This document shows positions 22,107-33,654 of a stretch of 64,000 nucleotides of DNA, in pieces (position 1 is the first letter of the stretch; each line of letters begins with the position of its first letter). Source of the DNA: Clusia tigrina (lineage: Eukaryota; Arthropoda; Insecta; Diptera; Clusiidae). The DNA lies in contig OV050032.1 in the NCBI GenBank assembly GCA_920105625.2, positions 127,889,829-127,953,828 on the forward strand, written 5' to 3'. The notes beneath the pieces were generated by a model. The model was not told where the DNA came from. It was given only the letters and a program-made list of their open reading frames with translations, and searched no databases. The position numbers and the translations under genes were made by a program.

Positions 22107-22448
22107 TCACTGCAAAGGTTCTTTAGTGTGTCTGGTTTGTTTACTCATTTTACATATTTCACATCTGGATACAAAATCTTTAACCATACGATTCATATCT
22201 ATCATATCTAGAATCCGTTGGAAACTATTCGACGAACTTTTTAAACCAAATGATAACCGTTTAAGCTGGTAATGACCATTACTTGTTGAAAATATTTTCA
22301 GTGGGAGTGAATTTTTGTTAAATTCAATCTGATGTAAACAACTCGTCATATCTAGTGTTGAAAACCATTTCGCTCTACCTAACTTGTCTATTCGAGTGAG
22401 AGGAAATTTATCATTCAATAGTCTATCGTTAAGTTGTCTGAAGTCTAC
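22107..22448 (-). pseudogene. RT fused to integrase by deletion, B unit 2
   Basis: RT motifs VDFRQLNDRLLNDKFPLTRIDKL, then FSTLDMTSCLHQI and LKRLSFGLKSSSNSFQRIL, are followed directly by the integrase zinc domain (SRCEICKMSKQTRHTKEP). The palm motif YVDD, RNase H and the integrase N-terminus are missing, so one deletion removed about 1.5 kb. Unit 1 has the same junction, showing the deletion predates the duplication. The RT N-terminus lies on the other side of solo LTR D. Confidence 0.85.
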
Positions 22449-23011
22449 TGTAAAGATGGGCTCAAAGAATTGTATAACGGCGCGAGAGCTAGCGCACAAC
22501 TTAATTCGGCGACTTCAAGAGTACAGCCAGATATTTGTGTGAGAAGCGAAATGTATGGTCGCCATGTACTGATGGGCTCAATGTATTATATAGCGGCGCG
22601 AGAGCTAGCGCACATTTTCAATCGGCGACTACTAGAGTACAGCCAAATATTGAATGAGAAGCGATAAGTTTGGTTTCCAGACCGAAACTGATTTATTGAT
22701 AAAACCTTATTGCTATTTATACTTTTAATTTCTTATGTGCTAAGACTTAGTATATAATATGGTTCTTAATACATAAAGAGGGTTTTTGCAATGTCAGCGG
22801 AAAGTATCACGGTCACTGCCAGCATACATTCGTTCGAGGGCATTGAACATGCAGCGTAATCAAAAACGTGCGCGCTGTTCGCGCTTCATAACGTGGACAT
22901 TCTTATATGACAGTTCGATGTACTTTCGTTGGGTCTCCCCTCACATTGCATGTGTCTACGCCGCGTATGGTGTTGGCGTTTGTGTGTACATTATTCTTTT
23001 CATACACTACA
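22449..23011 (-). repeat. Solo LTR D in B unit 2
   Basis: 563-bp insertion in the RT gene with exact GTAG target duplication (CTAC on plus at 22445-22448 and 23012-23015). It starts TGTAGTGTATG and ends TTTACA on the minus strand, so it is an LTR without internal region. It contains an imperfect tandem duplication (about 22455-22665) of roughly 100-bp units, with an internal TACATGGCGA box near 22559. Unit 1 carries it at the same site (36008-36576). Confidence 0.85.
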
Positions 23012-23608
23012 CTACAACTACTCTCCATTTATTTTTGTCTTCTGTACCCTTCTTTGGTACTAGAAGCAACGGTCCATTATACGACTGATTGAAGGTTCAA
23101 TTATGTTATCAGCAAGCATTTTGTTCACTTGCTGCATCATAGAGTCAGTGTGAGATTCTGAAATTCTGTAGTTTTTTATACAGACTGGTGTCTTGTATGC
23201 TAATTCTATCCTCTGTTTATAGAAATTATTTGTTGGGAAACTATTTGTTCATCGTCAAGATGAAATACTTCATGAAACTCATGAAATATGTTGGAAATCG
23301 ACTTAGCTGCTGTCGGGTCGTCTGTGTTAGTTTGTTATTTTTCAAGTACCCTATTTGCTCTGTCTGAATCAGTCTGTCTATTATAAGTTAAAATTTCATA
23401 CTTAATCAAAGGTTCTGTTTTCAATTTTATATTGGTTAATGTTACGCATTTGTCATTAGTATTCATTATACGCAATTGCGAAATACCTGATTTTGGTACA
23501 ATTTAGTCAGTGTCCTCTGTAAAATTTGGTTTCACTGGTCTTATTACTTCCGTCCGAGGTGGTAGATGAATTTTTAGCAGTTCTAATGACTTTGCATGCA
23601 TTGGTATT
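23012..23608 (-). pseudogene. B pol between protease and RT, unit 2
   Basis: The linker of pol (PPRTEVIRPVKPNF, then LRIMNTNDKCVTLTNIKLKTEP and FHLDDEQI) and the start of RT (IEPSVSSYNGPLLLVPKKGT, KWRVVV) are readable with stops and shifts. It corresponds to 5960-6590 of element A. The frame is split at one end by D and at the other by C. Confidence 0.75.
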
Positions 23609-24157
23609 TGTTAATTCAAAATTCTGTTTTGAATTTGTGTTTTGAATTTCCAGTACTTGAACTGGGAATTCACGATGATTAAATAATTCAAGAATTTAAT
23701 CTGAATTTGAGGTTTGAATTTTCAGTACTTGAACTGAAAATTCACGACAAAATAAAATTGAAGTTAATTTACAACTGACCTTCTAGTACTTGAACTAGAA
23801 AACCACGAATAAATAATAATTCAATAATTGTTCTTTAGAGTTCTAATTTCGAACTGACATGGTAAAATCAATACTATATAATACAAATAATACATATGAT
23901 TAGCAATACTGTAGTTCGATGCACGTTTCACAACATATACGAGTATGCTAGAATAGCATATTATCATGAGACTAAAAACAACAAACAAACGAGTCGAATT
24001 TCCGTCTGTTTAATGTGCAAGAGAATTTAAACTGATGTTATGCAAAGTGCAACGATTTTCTGTTATTATTGACGCAAAGAATAAATTGAACAGAAATCAA
24101 AATTGCAGTATTAAACGAAACTTAAATATATCGAATTAAAATATATGTACATTAACA
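23609..24157 (-). repeat. 3' LTR of remnant C in B unit 2
   Basis: 549 bp with inverted ends TGTTAAT ... ATTAACA, preceded by a polypurine stretch (CGCGGGGAAGAA on minus). It contains three hairpins at 23644-23671, 23716-23743 and 23781-23800, each with loop ACTTGA and different arms. The unit 1 copy (37173-37654) is 67 bp shorter and lacks one hairpin. Confidence 0.8.
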
Positions 24158-25018
24158 TTCTTCCCCGCGTTGAACGAATGTTCAACAATCAAGTCTACAA
24201 GTCCACGCAGAAGCTACGAGAGTACGGCGGCGCTGATTGTAGTGGGGCGTCTGGAGTTGCCTCTGACAGTGGGATTTCCTCTAGTGGTGAGTTTACTTGC
24301 GAAGCCGTTGACTGAGCTACTCCACGCTGCTTCTCTTGCTGCTTGTATCTGATGAAGATTGCCATGATGATGACAATACTTAAGGCCAAGGCCTAATAAC
24401 CCACTGCAAAGCTATGATATTGATGGATTTGCAGTTTGTTTGGAAGGTCGTTGATTTCGTGTGTTTCCAAAATTTCTTGCAGCCTTGACAATTCCTTTAG
24501 TTGTGGTTCATAATCAATCTTTGTGTTGTCCAAGACTGGAAGTGATGTTGGATTTGTTATGTTTATATTGACACCGTGTCCAACTGCAGTGTAGGAAGTG
24601 CTTGTAAATGATGATACTATCCGGTTGCTTGTTATAGTTTAGAGTTTATATTGTAATACACATCCTGCCGTCAGCTCGAGAAATCAGGACCTTTCCAGTG
24701 ATGTTTGCAAGACCTGGTTATTACATACTGCTGTTACTTGTATTGGAGTTGCCAGAGCGAACATCCATTGATTTTTTTCATTGGTTTGTGTCCATACATG
24801 ATCTCCGCTATGGTCAAGTTTACACTGGGATCTGGTTTCATTGTTGAGTAAACTGACCTCGCAGGCATATATTTCTGATCCCTTGTTGTATATGGGTTGC
24901 TTGTTGGCACAAAGGATATAATTCGTTTTTCATTCTGAAACAAGACTGTAGAGTTTCAATCGTGGTTGAAAAATACTGATCTCGATGTAAGTTGATCGCC
25001 AGGATTGTTGTAGATAAC
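24158..25018 (-). pseudogene. env: env remnant of element C, unit 2
   Basis: The C-terminal half of a gypsy-type envelope gene. A region of Cys-containing ectodomain (24943-24700) is followed by NINITNPTSLPVLDN, a helical QLKELSRLQEILETHEINDLP segment, an in-frame TAG, then a membrane anchor (LALSIVIIMAIFI) and a basic cytoplasmic tail ending at 24195. Several frames are needed, so it is not expressed as one protein. Gag, pol and the env N-terminus of C are deleted. The same remnant is in unit 1. Confidence 0.75.
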
Positions 25019-25083
25019 GGAAATCAAAATTGCAGTATTAAACGAAACTTTAAAATATCGAATTAAAATATATGTACATTAAC
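25019..25083 (-). repeat. Stub of the 5' LTR of C, unit 2
   Basis: The first 65 bp of the C LTR (TGTTAATGTAC onward) stand where C enters the B protease gene. The rest of the 5' LTR and most of the internal region are missing. The 65 bp are repeated at the start of the 3' LTR (24157 downward). Confidence 0.8.
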
Positions 25084-26152
25084 AATATAATTATTTTAAC
25101 ATCATCAACGTGACATGTTAATGTAAAGAACTCAAAATCTATTATCGGCTTAAATCGAAGTAAGAAATCTCTTCCTATTATTCCACCAGCTTCAATTGCG
25201 ATATTATTATGTACCAACTGAAATGGATGTATAATATTAGTTTTCCAGTAACTCCAAATTGCGTTCACTTAAAGAGTACATTTGCTCTTGGGTTATGCCC
25301 GAAAATTATATTCTATTGTCTTTATAATACGTTTCGTCTATTAATTTTTTTTGTGATTTTACACAGTGAAAATTCCGCACCTGTGTCGATTAAGAAAGTC
25401 ATTGCCATTGATTTGTGTTTAAGAGTAACATAATTTATGTTACTCTCTGAAATTCTATATACATTTAGTTTCGGCGCTCCGGAGTGAGGTTGTCGCATTT
25501 CGTTATTTGATGATTCATACATTCGTACTCTGTTTCCGTTGTTTCTTTGTCCAATATTTATATTGGGAGTATGTCGGTGTGTTTGTTGCCTCTGCGCGTT
25601 CTGATTTTGTGTGTTATTGTAATTTGAGTTATGTCGTCTGTTTGTTTGGAATTGTAGTCTGCTATTAAAATTATTGCCATAGCGTCTTGTATTAAAACTG
25701 TTGTATGTGTTATTGTAACGTCCAACATTAAAATTTCAGTTTGAAGAGAACTGCGGACCATTCGTAAAATTAGGTTGGTCGCTACGTATTTGGTTTGAAC
25801 GCTGCATTTCTGTCCATCTGTATTGAAATACATTTTTTGAATCTTGTGATTTTTGAAAGTCTTCAGCTATTTCAGCTGCTTTAGCAAACGTATTTGGTGG
25901 GGCCGCGAAAACTGTAGGTTTTATATCCTCACGTAGTCCTCTTTTAAATACGCTTAATGCTGTAGCATGATTTAAGTTTTTTATCAGATTTTTCTCAGCT
26001 GAAGTTATTGAGACACCAAGTCCCTTAATCTGTAATATATCCTAGAATATATATGCAATAATGCCTAGAATTTTGTCTCTGTAATTTGAGGTAGGTAACT
26101 GTCTTTGAGTTATTGATGCAATTGTTGCTTGCAACTGTGACACCGTTTGTGT
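25084..26152 (-). pseudogene. gag C-terminus and protease of B, unit 2
   Basis: From the right: gag capsid part (SQLQATIASITQRQLPTSNY, 26137-26060), a frameshift near 26040, then NHATALSVFKRGL and the Asn/Gln-rich tail (25830-25530). The protease carries FLIDTGAEFSLCK (25410-25370) and GIIGRDFLLRF (25175-25145). C interrupts it at 25083. At 26152/26153 gag is joined to the LTR of BEL copy 2, so its first ~90 codons are missing here. Confidence 0.82.
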
Positions 26153-26340
26153 GTTGCTGTCTATCTGTGCTTTCAATATATTCCGATCAGTGTATACTTT
26201 AGTAGTAGGAAAGGAAACAGACTGCATTTTCAACAGCGGCAGCTGCAACGCTTTCCTACTACAATAAAGGAATATATTGGAAGATGCCAAGAGGGATTTG
26301 GCGACACAGACCGGGGCGGCAGAATGGTCTAAAAAAGGGA
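26153..26340 (-). repeat. Partial 3' LTR of BEL copy 2
   Basis: About 188 bp match the first part of the LTR at 33960-34143, starting near TTTTTTAGACCATTCTGCC on the minus strand. The remaining roughly 300 bp of LTR are deleted at the junction with B gag. Confidence 0.8.
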
Positions 26341-26376
26341 TTGAGCCATCCTGGGCCCGCATGCACTCGTGCATGA

Positions 26377-27021
26377 TTAGAGGGTAACCTTTAGCTGGGT
26401 GAGGGACTGGATGGCTCGATCTATGAGTGCCTTCGCCGTCCGCTCTCGGTAACTTCCCGTCTCCACACCTCGGGATGTGCGGCGGATGGCTGGTCGATGG
26501 GAGCTGCTGTCTGGAGACATCGGACGACGGATAGAGCGTGGCGCTTGGGAGAGTGCGCGTGGACCAGAGGAACGTGAGCCTGATCGCGATGCTTTCCTTG
26601 CTTTTGATGAACACGGTCGATTTCTGGTACGATTGCCGAGACGGTGGGGGCTCAATGATCGCTGCCTTCGTCCGTGCTTCTGGGGCGCCGTTGTCTCGCG
26701 TGGGGTCTGGCGCGCGCGTCCTCTGGAAAGCGATGGTCGTTGCTGGGTGGTCGGGTGGACCGCCATGCGCATTTTGGCACCACGAAGGCCGCTAACGAGG
26801 CTCTCATCCGGATGCACAAGGGTGTGGTGCTTGTTTTGGCATATTCGGCATCTGCTGGTATACTGGCATGCCGCAACAGTATGCGACCGGGCAAGGCAAT
26901 TATAGCAATATTTATGCGCTATGACCACTGCTCTCCGCTGGCTCATACCCATGGCTAAGAACCCCTTGCAGTATCTCAAGGGGTGCTGACGGTGGCACAG
27001 CGCGCATTGGTGAATGTCCAT
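26377..27021 (-). CDS. Zinc-knuckle, Arg/Ser-rich ORF behind pol of BEL copy 2
   Basis: A 214-codon frame with a true ATG (27021) and no internal stop, between the integrase end and the 3' LTR. Residues 6-70 hold three Cys/His motifs: CALCHRQHPLRYC and CYNCLARSHTVAAC (both CX2CX4HX4C), then CRICQNKHHTLVH. The order is that of the nucleocapsid-like end of BEL/Pao gag, which this same element also encodes in its own gag at about 31100-30930. Residues 85-190 are rich in Arg, Ser and Pro with many RS and SR pairs. Just upstream, TTTCCATCTCTTTACAG (ending 27040) is a good splice acceptor, so it may be read from a spliced RNA as env is in other retroelements. Function unknown; an RNA-binding role is an inference. 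Confidence 0.7.
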   Translation of the reverse strand: MDIHQCALCHRQHPLRYCKGFLAMGMSQRRAVVIAHKYCYNCLARSHTVAACQYTSRCRICQNKHHTLVHPDESLVSGLRGAKMRMAVHPTTQQRPSLSRGRARQTPRETTAPQKHGRRQRSLSPHRLGNRTRNRPCSSKARKASRSGSRSSGPRALSQAPRSIRRPMSPDSSSHRPAIRRTSRGVETGSYRERTAKALIDRAIQSLTQLKVTL

Positions 27022-27129
27022 TTTTTGCCAGTTATTTTTCTGTAAAGAGATGGAAACAGAATTAAATATTATAGTAATTGAATGGGCAGACAGGGAAGTC
27101 TGAACGAAATTCCAAGGTTTGTATTTGCG

Positions 27130-28160
27130 TCACGCGGGCGGCAGCACGCAGAGTTTCACGACGGGCCTAGTGAGAACACCAGCCTGCGTGCGGACATCCG
27201 CGACTCGGACGTGTCCGTCGGTCCCGCAGTGCAGCGCGCTGACTCGGCCCAATCGCCAATCAGCCGGAGGCAGCAGCTCGTCTTTGATTATTACCAGTTG
27301 GTCCGTCTGTAACTCTTCATGTGGATGTCGCCATTTGTATCGCTTATGGAGTTCCTTTAAGTACTCGTCCTTCCATCTCCGGCTGAATTGATGACGGAGA
27401 GCTTTCAGCTTTTCCCAACGGTTTATGAGAGACACGTTCTCCAAATTGAGTTCGGGGATCGCCAGAAGGGGGGCGCCTCTTAGGAAGTGACCTGGAGTGA
27501 GAGCTCAAAGTTCATTAGGATCTTGGGAGAGCGGAGAAAGCAGCCGAGAATTTAGGACTGCCTCTATGCGGCAAAGTAAGGTGGTAAATTCTTCATGGTA
27601 AAATTTATGAACGCTGGCAGTCTTTTTCAAATGGGTTTTGAAACTTTTGACCGCGGATTCCCAAAGACCACCCATATGGGGTGCGCTGGGCGGGATGAAA
27701 TCCCAGTTCAAGCCTTGTGGCGCGTACTGTTTGACGATGTCTGCAGATACCTCCTTCGAAAACTTGAGGAAGTTTCGGCTGAGCGCCCTCTGAGCACCGA
27801 CGAACGTTTTGCCGTTAGCAGACATGATTTTGCGAGGCAGTCCTCTCCTGCCAACGAAGCTGGCGAACGCTGCTCGTAAAGCTTCGGTCGTGAGGTCAGA
27901 GCAGAGTTCCAAATATATAGCCTTCGTTGAAAAGCACACAAACACAGCAACATAACCTTTCAGGAACGTCGCTGACCGAAGCTGGGATACTTTAATAAGG
28001 AAAGGACCTGCAAAGTCAACACCGGTGATTGTGAAGGGAACTGATAAAGTACAACGTTCGGGTGGCAAGGCTGCCATGGTTTGTGAGCGGACCTTCTGCT
28101 TGAAGACGGTACACACTTTACACAAATGTACACATTTTTTTATCTGTGACTTTAGGCGCG
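27130..28160 (-). pseudogene. Integrase of BEL copy 2
   Basis: The zinc region ends with CKVCTVFKQKV at 28125-28090. The core has TGVDFAGPF (first Asp), then MSANGKTFVGA where the family has Asp-Asn-Gly, so the second catalytic Asp is Ala (codon 27817-27819), and PHMGGLWESAVKS (Glu). The frame stops at 27505 (after LSQDPNEL). The C-terminal segment at 27444-27130 (RWEKLKALRHQFSRRWKDEYL, then DQLVIIKDELLPPADW) continues in another frame. Both the Asp-to-Ala change and the break would abolish activity. Confidence 0.85.
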
Positions 28161-28625
28161 GGATATAGAATTCCTGGCGACCAACATAAGCCGTTGCTCA
28201 GCATGCAGTAGGAGGGTCCATTCACTCTTTGGAGATTGTGCGGGTCCAGGAATGGGTTGATAGTGAGTAGAGAACTTTTCCGATGAATGAGAACCTGGCT
28301 TGTTAACGCTTTTACTTCGAGCGGAAACTGACGACTCTGAGCTAATGGATAAGCTTTCTTCTCGTTTCTTGGACTTCACCTTGGGAAAGCGTAGAGGTTG
28401 ACATCCGAGGGAGATTTCTTCGCGCCGCGACTCCGTTGTAAATGAAGCGGAACACGTATGAGAGCACGCGTAGTGCCCGCGGAAGGGACAAAACCGATCG
28501 AGAAAATCAGTGGGCGCTTCGAGTGCCAAATTCGCTTCCACTCTCTTTTGTTCCGGAGGCGTGGTCGATACGTTGCGGGGTCGAGGCCATAAATCTTCGG
28601 GGCCTTGTAACCATTTTGGACCGTT
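28161..28625 (-). pseudogene. BEL copy 2 pol between RNase H and integrase, degenerate
   Basis: This should hold the connection and the integrase N-terminus. Short runs such as ESSVSARSKSVNK and LLHAEQRLMLVARNS can be read in changing frames. No long consistent frame remains. Confidence 0.55.
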
Positions 28626-29940
28626 TCACCACAAAGAATTTGGGCCGTGCGATTGGCGACGTAGGTCTTCTAAGTGTGTGGGGGTTTTTCGTGCCATGCC
28701 AAAACGATCTGCGAATCCGACCACAGGAACATCGGGCATCTCCAAGTTTGTTCGGACGGACTTGACCAACTGGGACAGCAACATTGCCCCGCATAACTCC
28801 AAGCGCGGGAGACTCTCCGTTTGTAGAGGGGCCACTTTGCCTTTGGTTACTAATAGATGGCACGTGATCGAACCCTCTGCATCCAGAGTGCGCACGTAGA
28901 GTGCGGCGCAGTACGCCTTCTCAGAGGCATCGCAGAACCCATGGAGTTGGGTTTGCTTCATGGGGGAAAACCGTACCCATCTAGGGATCTGAATGTTGGC
29001 GATTGCCGGTAAGTTCCCCAGGAACTGGTTCCATTTGGCCAGGGAGAGCGGCTTAACACATTCGTCCCAGTCCGATCCTTCCATCCACAGTTCCTGCAGA
29101 AGCAGCTTCGCGCGGGTCATGATTGGCGAGAGCCATCCTGCCGGGTCAAAAAGTTTCGCGACCGCGGAGAGAATTTGTCTCTTTGTGGCCGCTGTAGTGA
29201 TTGTTATTGGAGTGATGGAATACGAAAAAAAATCCGCTAGAGCATTCCATCGTATTCCTAGCGTTTTTGTAGAGCTAGCATTCTCAAATTTCAAAAAATC
29301 AGAATCGAGTAGTTCTAACTGAGGTATATTTTCTAAAATTTCGGGATGATTCGCTGTGGTTTTGCGGAGTGGAAATCGTCCAGAGTCGACCGTTTTGATT
29401 ACTTGGGATAGTGATTCAACTGCATCAGCGATGGCATGACTGCCTGCAAGAATATCATCCACATAAGTTTCCTTGAGTAGAACTTTTTTTGCGGGTGGAA
29501 ACACATCCTCAGAGTCCTCGGCTAATTGACGCAGAGTTCTGATGGCCAAGTATGAAGCACAATTAACGCCGAAGGTCACTGTTTTTAGTTTGAAATCCTG
29601 TATTGGGCTATTGTTGGACTTTCGGAAGAGAATGCGCTGAAATTCGCGGTCTTGTCCACCAAGACGACAAGAATTTGCCGATACATCTTCTCTACGTCTC
29701 CATTGAAGACGACACGTATAAACGCCATCTCAGTATGAGAGTCATGATATCGGGTTTTAGAGCGGGTCCGATATGCAGGACATCATTGAGAGATTGTCCT
29801 GATCCTTCCTAGAAGCATTAAAGACGACGCGTATTTTTGTTGTCGCTTTATCGGGTCCGATAACAGCGTGATGCGGCAAATAGAACGACAAGTGGCTACT
29901 TGTAGTTACAATTTCTTTCACAGTTGTCGGTTCCATGTGG
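28626..29940 (-). pseudogene. Reverse transcriptase and RNase H of BEL copy 2
   Basis: The N-terminal RT part (PHHAVIGPDKATTKIRVVFNAS) at about 29880-29800 is broken by stops and shifts to about 29590. From 29579 a 317-codon frame has [16 protein letters not shown], the palm motif [11 protein letters not shown], the BEL-type [20 protein letters not shown] and [11 protein letters not shown], and RNase H with [15 protein letters not shown] and [11 protein letters not shown]. It ends at a stop at 28626 after a frame change. Conservation is high within this frame. Confidence 0.85.
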
Positions 29941-30785
29941 TTAAGAGTGTTCGTTCAGCACCCCTTCGTACGTTGTTTTTAGTTCTTCTTTCCTGGAAAG
30001 GTTTTTTTCCATGCTTAACAATTGGCTGTAAGCTGTAGCACGTGAGGGTCCCAAACTCAGCGAATTCGGGAAACCTATCTTGAAGTTGAGTCTGACCGTG
30101 TACCGACCATCCGCTGCACGAAGTGTGGTTCGTTTGTAGTATTCCTCACATATTTTGTCTTCTTCGGAGGGAGGAGCCTGTTGATACACTTCTTCCTGCT
30201 CCCAGAACTGTTTTAACTGAGAACTAAGTAGTTCATTGGATACTTTTCCACTTGCGTCGAGAAGGTAGCGACTTTCTGGGTCAGTGGACCACTTACAGTC
30301 CAACCAAATATGGTGTTTTGCGCTAGTAGACGGCCGCGCACTTTTTTATTAATTCCCTCCAGGAGAATTTGTGGAATCAAGTCACTTCCTATGACCATAT
30401 CGATTTGGGCTTGCATGAAGCAGCTAGGATCTACTAAGTCCAGTGTGGCTAAGTGTTTCCAATCTGACTGCTCTATTCGGAAAGGCGTTAGAAATTTCGT
30501 TAATTTAGGAAGTACTATTGCTTGAATTGGAATTTTTTCACCAGTTTTGTGGGCACACAGCGTGAGAAGGCAACTGTGACTGGCGTTCTGAATGGTCTTC
30601 CCACCAATACCAGAAATTTCGAACTGAGCTCGTTAGGTTGGGAGTCTCAGCCGTTTTTGAACTTTGGAGGCAATGAAAGTTCTTTGGGAGCCTTGGTCGA
30701 TAAGCGCTCGGACTTTATGAAGCTCACCAAGGTGCTCTATGGATACTAGGCCCGTGGGAAGCAGCACTCTTTCTTCATTTGTAGT
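29941..30785 (-). pseudogene. Protease and linker of BEL copy 2
   Basis: The protease motif is RALIDQGSQRTFIA near 30710-30670; the family usually has Asp-Ser/Thr-Gly, here Asp-Gln-Gly. IGSDLIPQILLEG lies near 30390-30350. An in-frame TAA near 30632 and a frameshift near 30300 interrupt it. The linker (30303-29941; WEQEEVYQQAPPSEED) leads to RT. The typical BEL LNFKIGFPNSLSLGPSRATA segment is present. Confidence 0.8.
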
Positions 30786-32233
30786 GAATAAAGATTGCAC
30801 TTGTGATTGGTTCTCTGATTTTGTTGAGCGGGACTGCTCGCTGGTGGTGTTGTGAATTTGGTTTCGTTGACGTCTAGGGGCGTCTCATTCCGTTGGAGGT
30901 TCGGAACGGTATCATTTTGGAGATGGAGCATTGAGTGGTGCTTTTTTTGGCACTGCATGCAGGTGTGCTGACTAGAGCACTCTTGTTTAGTGTGAGAAAA
31001 TGCTAAACAATTCTCACACATCTGGTTCTCTCTTACGACTCTCACTCTTTCACGAGCGGACAACTTTTTGAACTTTTGACAGTATCTGATCGCATGAGTT
31101 GTGCGACAGATTGGACACGAGTAGGCCATACTGCTTTCTGTGTGAAAGTTCTGAATTCTCATGTGATTCTTATTCGGATGTTGTATGGTCCTACATTGTT
31201 TCGCATTCTGCAGTAACTGCACAATCTCGAACCTACTAGTTAGGAACTCGTTCATTTGATGCCATGTTGGAAGTTCTTTACGGGAATTAAGGGATTGTTC
31301 CCATAACGCTAGGGATTGTTCCCATAACGCTAGGGATTGTTCCCATAACGGGGAGTTTGTACAACAAACACTGATCAGATTTGGATCCCAAATCCCTGTC
31401 GGGACGCCTTGAGACTTCAAGACTGACAGAGAGTTATTTATAGAACTCTGAAGTCTTTGTAGTTCCCCGCTACTTTCAAAATTTACTTGAGGGGGGTTCA
31501 AAATGGATTTTACTTGTTTCTCCACTAGTATGCTCATGTTTTCAAACCGTGTTCTTAGTGCGTCCCAAGCCAACTCGAAATATTCATTGCTTAAGCTGTA
31601 CTGTTTGTCTATTGTTCCAACTTTTCCGGCGGTTTTGTATCGAAGATGATACAAATTTTGTGCGGGAGTGAGTTTAGGGTGATTAATATATACCACCGTA
31701 AACATGTCTCGGAAGCACGGCTACTCTTCATACCCTCCGGAAAATATTTCGGTGTCACATGGGGGCACATTTAAGCATAGCGCAGTTCCAACTTGTTCTA
31801 TTGCAGGCGCTGGGGCTCGCTCAGTTAGACGTTGTGTTTCAACTTGTTGAGGCCTGTGTAGTTCCAAAAGATCTGAGATTTGGGCCTTAGTGCTATATGC
31901 ACGGTCTTGGGATCGCTCCATTTTGTTTCGCGCTACCATCTTGAAGCCACTGGGTAGCTCTTCATCGTTTGCTAGTCCAACTTGACGGTACGCACGCTTT
32001 ACATCATCGTAGTATCCATTCAAGTCGCTGAGGTAGGCGTGAAGTAAGGAGAACGTAGAAGGATCGTAATCTTTTTCTTTTTCGTTTTTTGTAGATTTCG
32101 AGTTTTTTGTCGTGAATCGTTTTGGAATTGCCCCACCACTTTCCGTACCATGTTCAGCTGGTGCATCAATTTCGGTGAGCCCTTTCTTGGAATCGTCTTC
32201 CTGGCTTGACACTTTCTCTGGAGTTCTATTCAA
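30746..32233 (-). pseudogene. gag of BEL copy 2 with zinc knuckles
   Basis: One frame over about 490 codons, interrupted only by an in-frame TAG at 31721-31723. The first ~170 residues are acidic and Lys-rich, with HAYLSDLNGYYDDVKRAYRQV. The gag core contains YHLRYKTAGKVGTID. Zinc motifs CPICRTTHAIRYC and CENCLAFSHTKQEC, plus CMQCQKKHHSMLH, lie near the C-terminus. A 21-bp triplication (31290-31350) gives three WEQSLAL repeats. No ATG begins the frame at 32233, and an in-frame stop lies just upstream, so the true start is unclear. A frameshift near 30785 leads into protease. Confidence 0.85.
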
Positions 32234-33640
<1,407 letters not shown>

Positions 33641-33654
33641 GGCTCGAAGGACCA
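33641..33654 (-). promoter_or_regulatory. Primer-binding site of BEL copy 2
   Basis: TGGTCCTTCGAGCC on the minus strand follows the 5' LTR. The word TTGGTCCTTCGAGCC is common after BEL/Pao 5' LTRs in insects. Confidence 0.75.

Noticed and set aside
22559..22571. TACATGGCGA box in solo LTR D as a real primer-binding site
   Set aside because: D has an exact target duplication at TTTACA, further out, so this box is internal; it is reported as a duplication instead.
26477..26958. Plus-strand frames of 80-142 codons opposite the zinc-knuckle ORF
   Set aside because: The minus-strand frame has three zinc motifs and an ATG; the plus frames have no motif and arise from its GC-rich codons.
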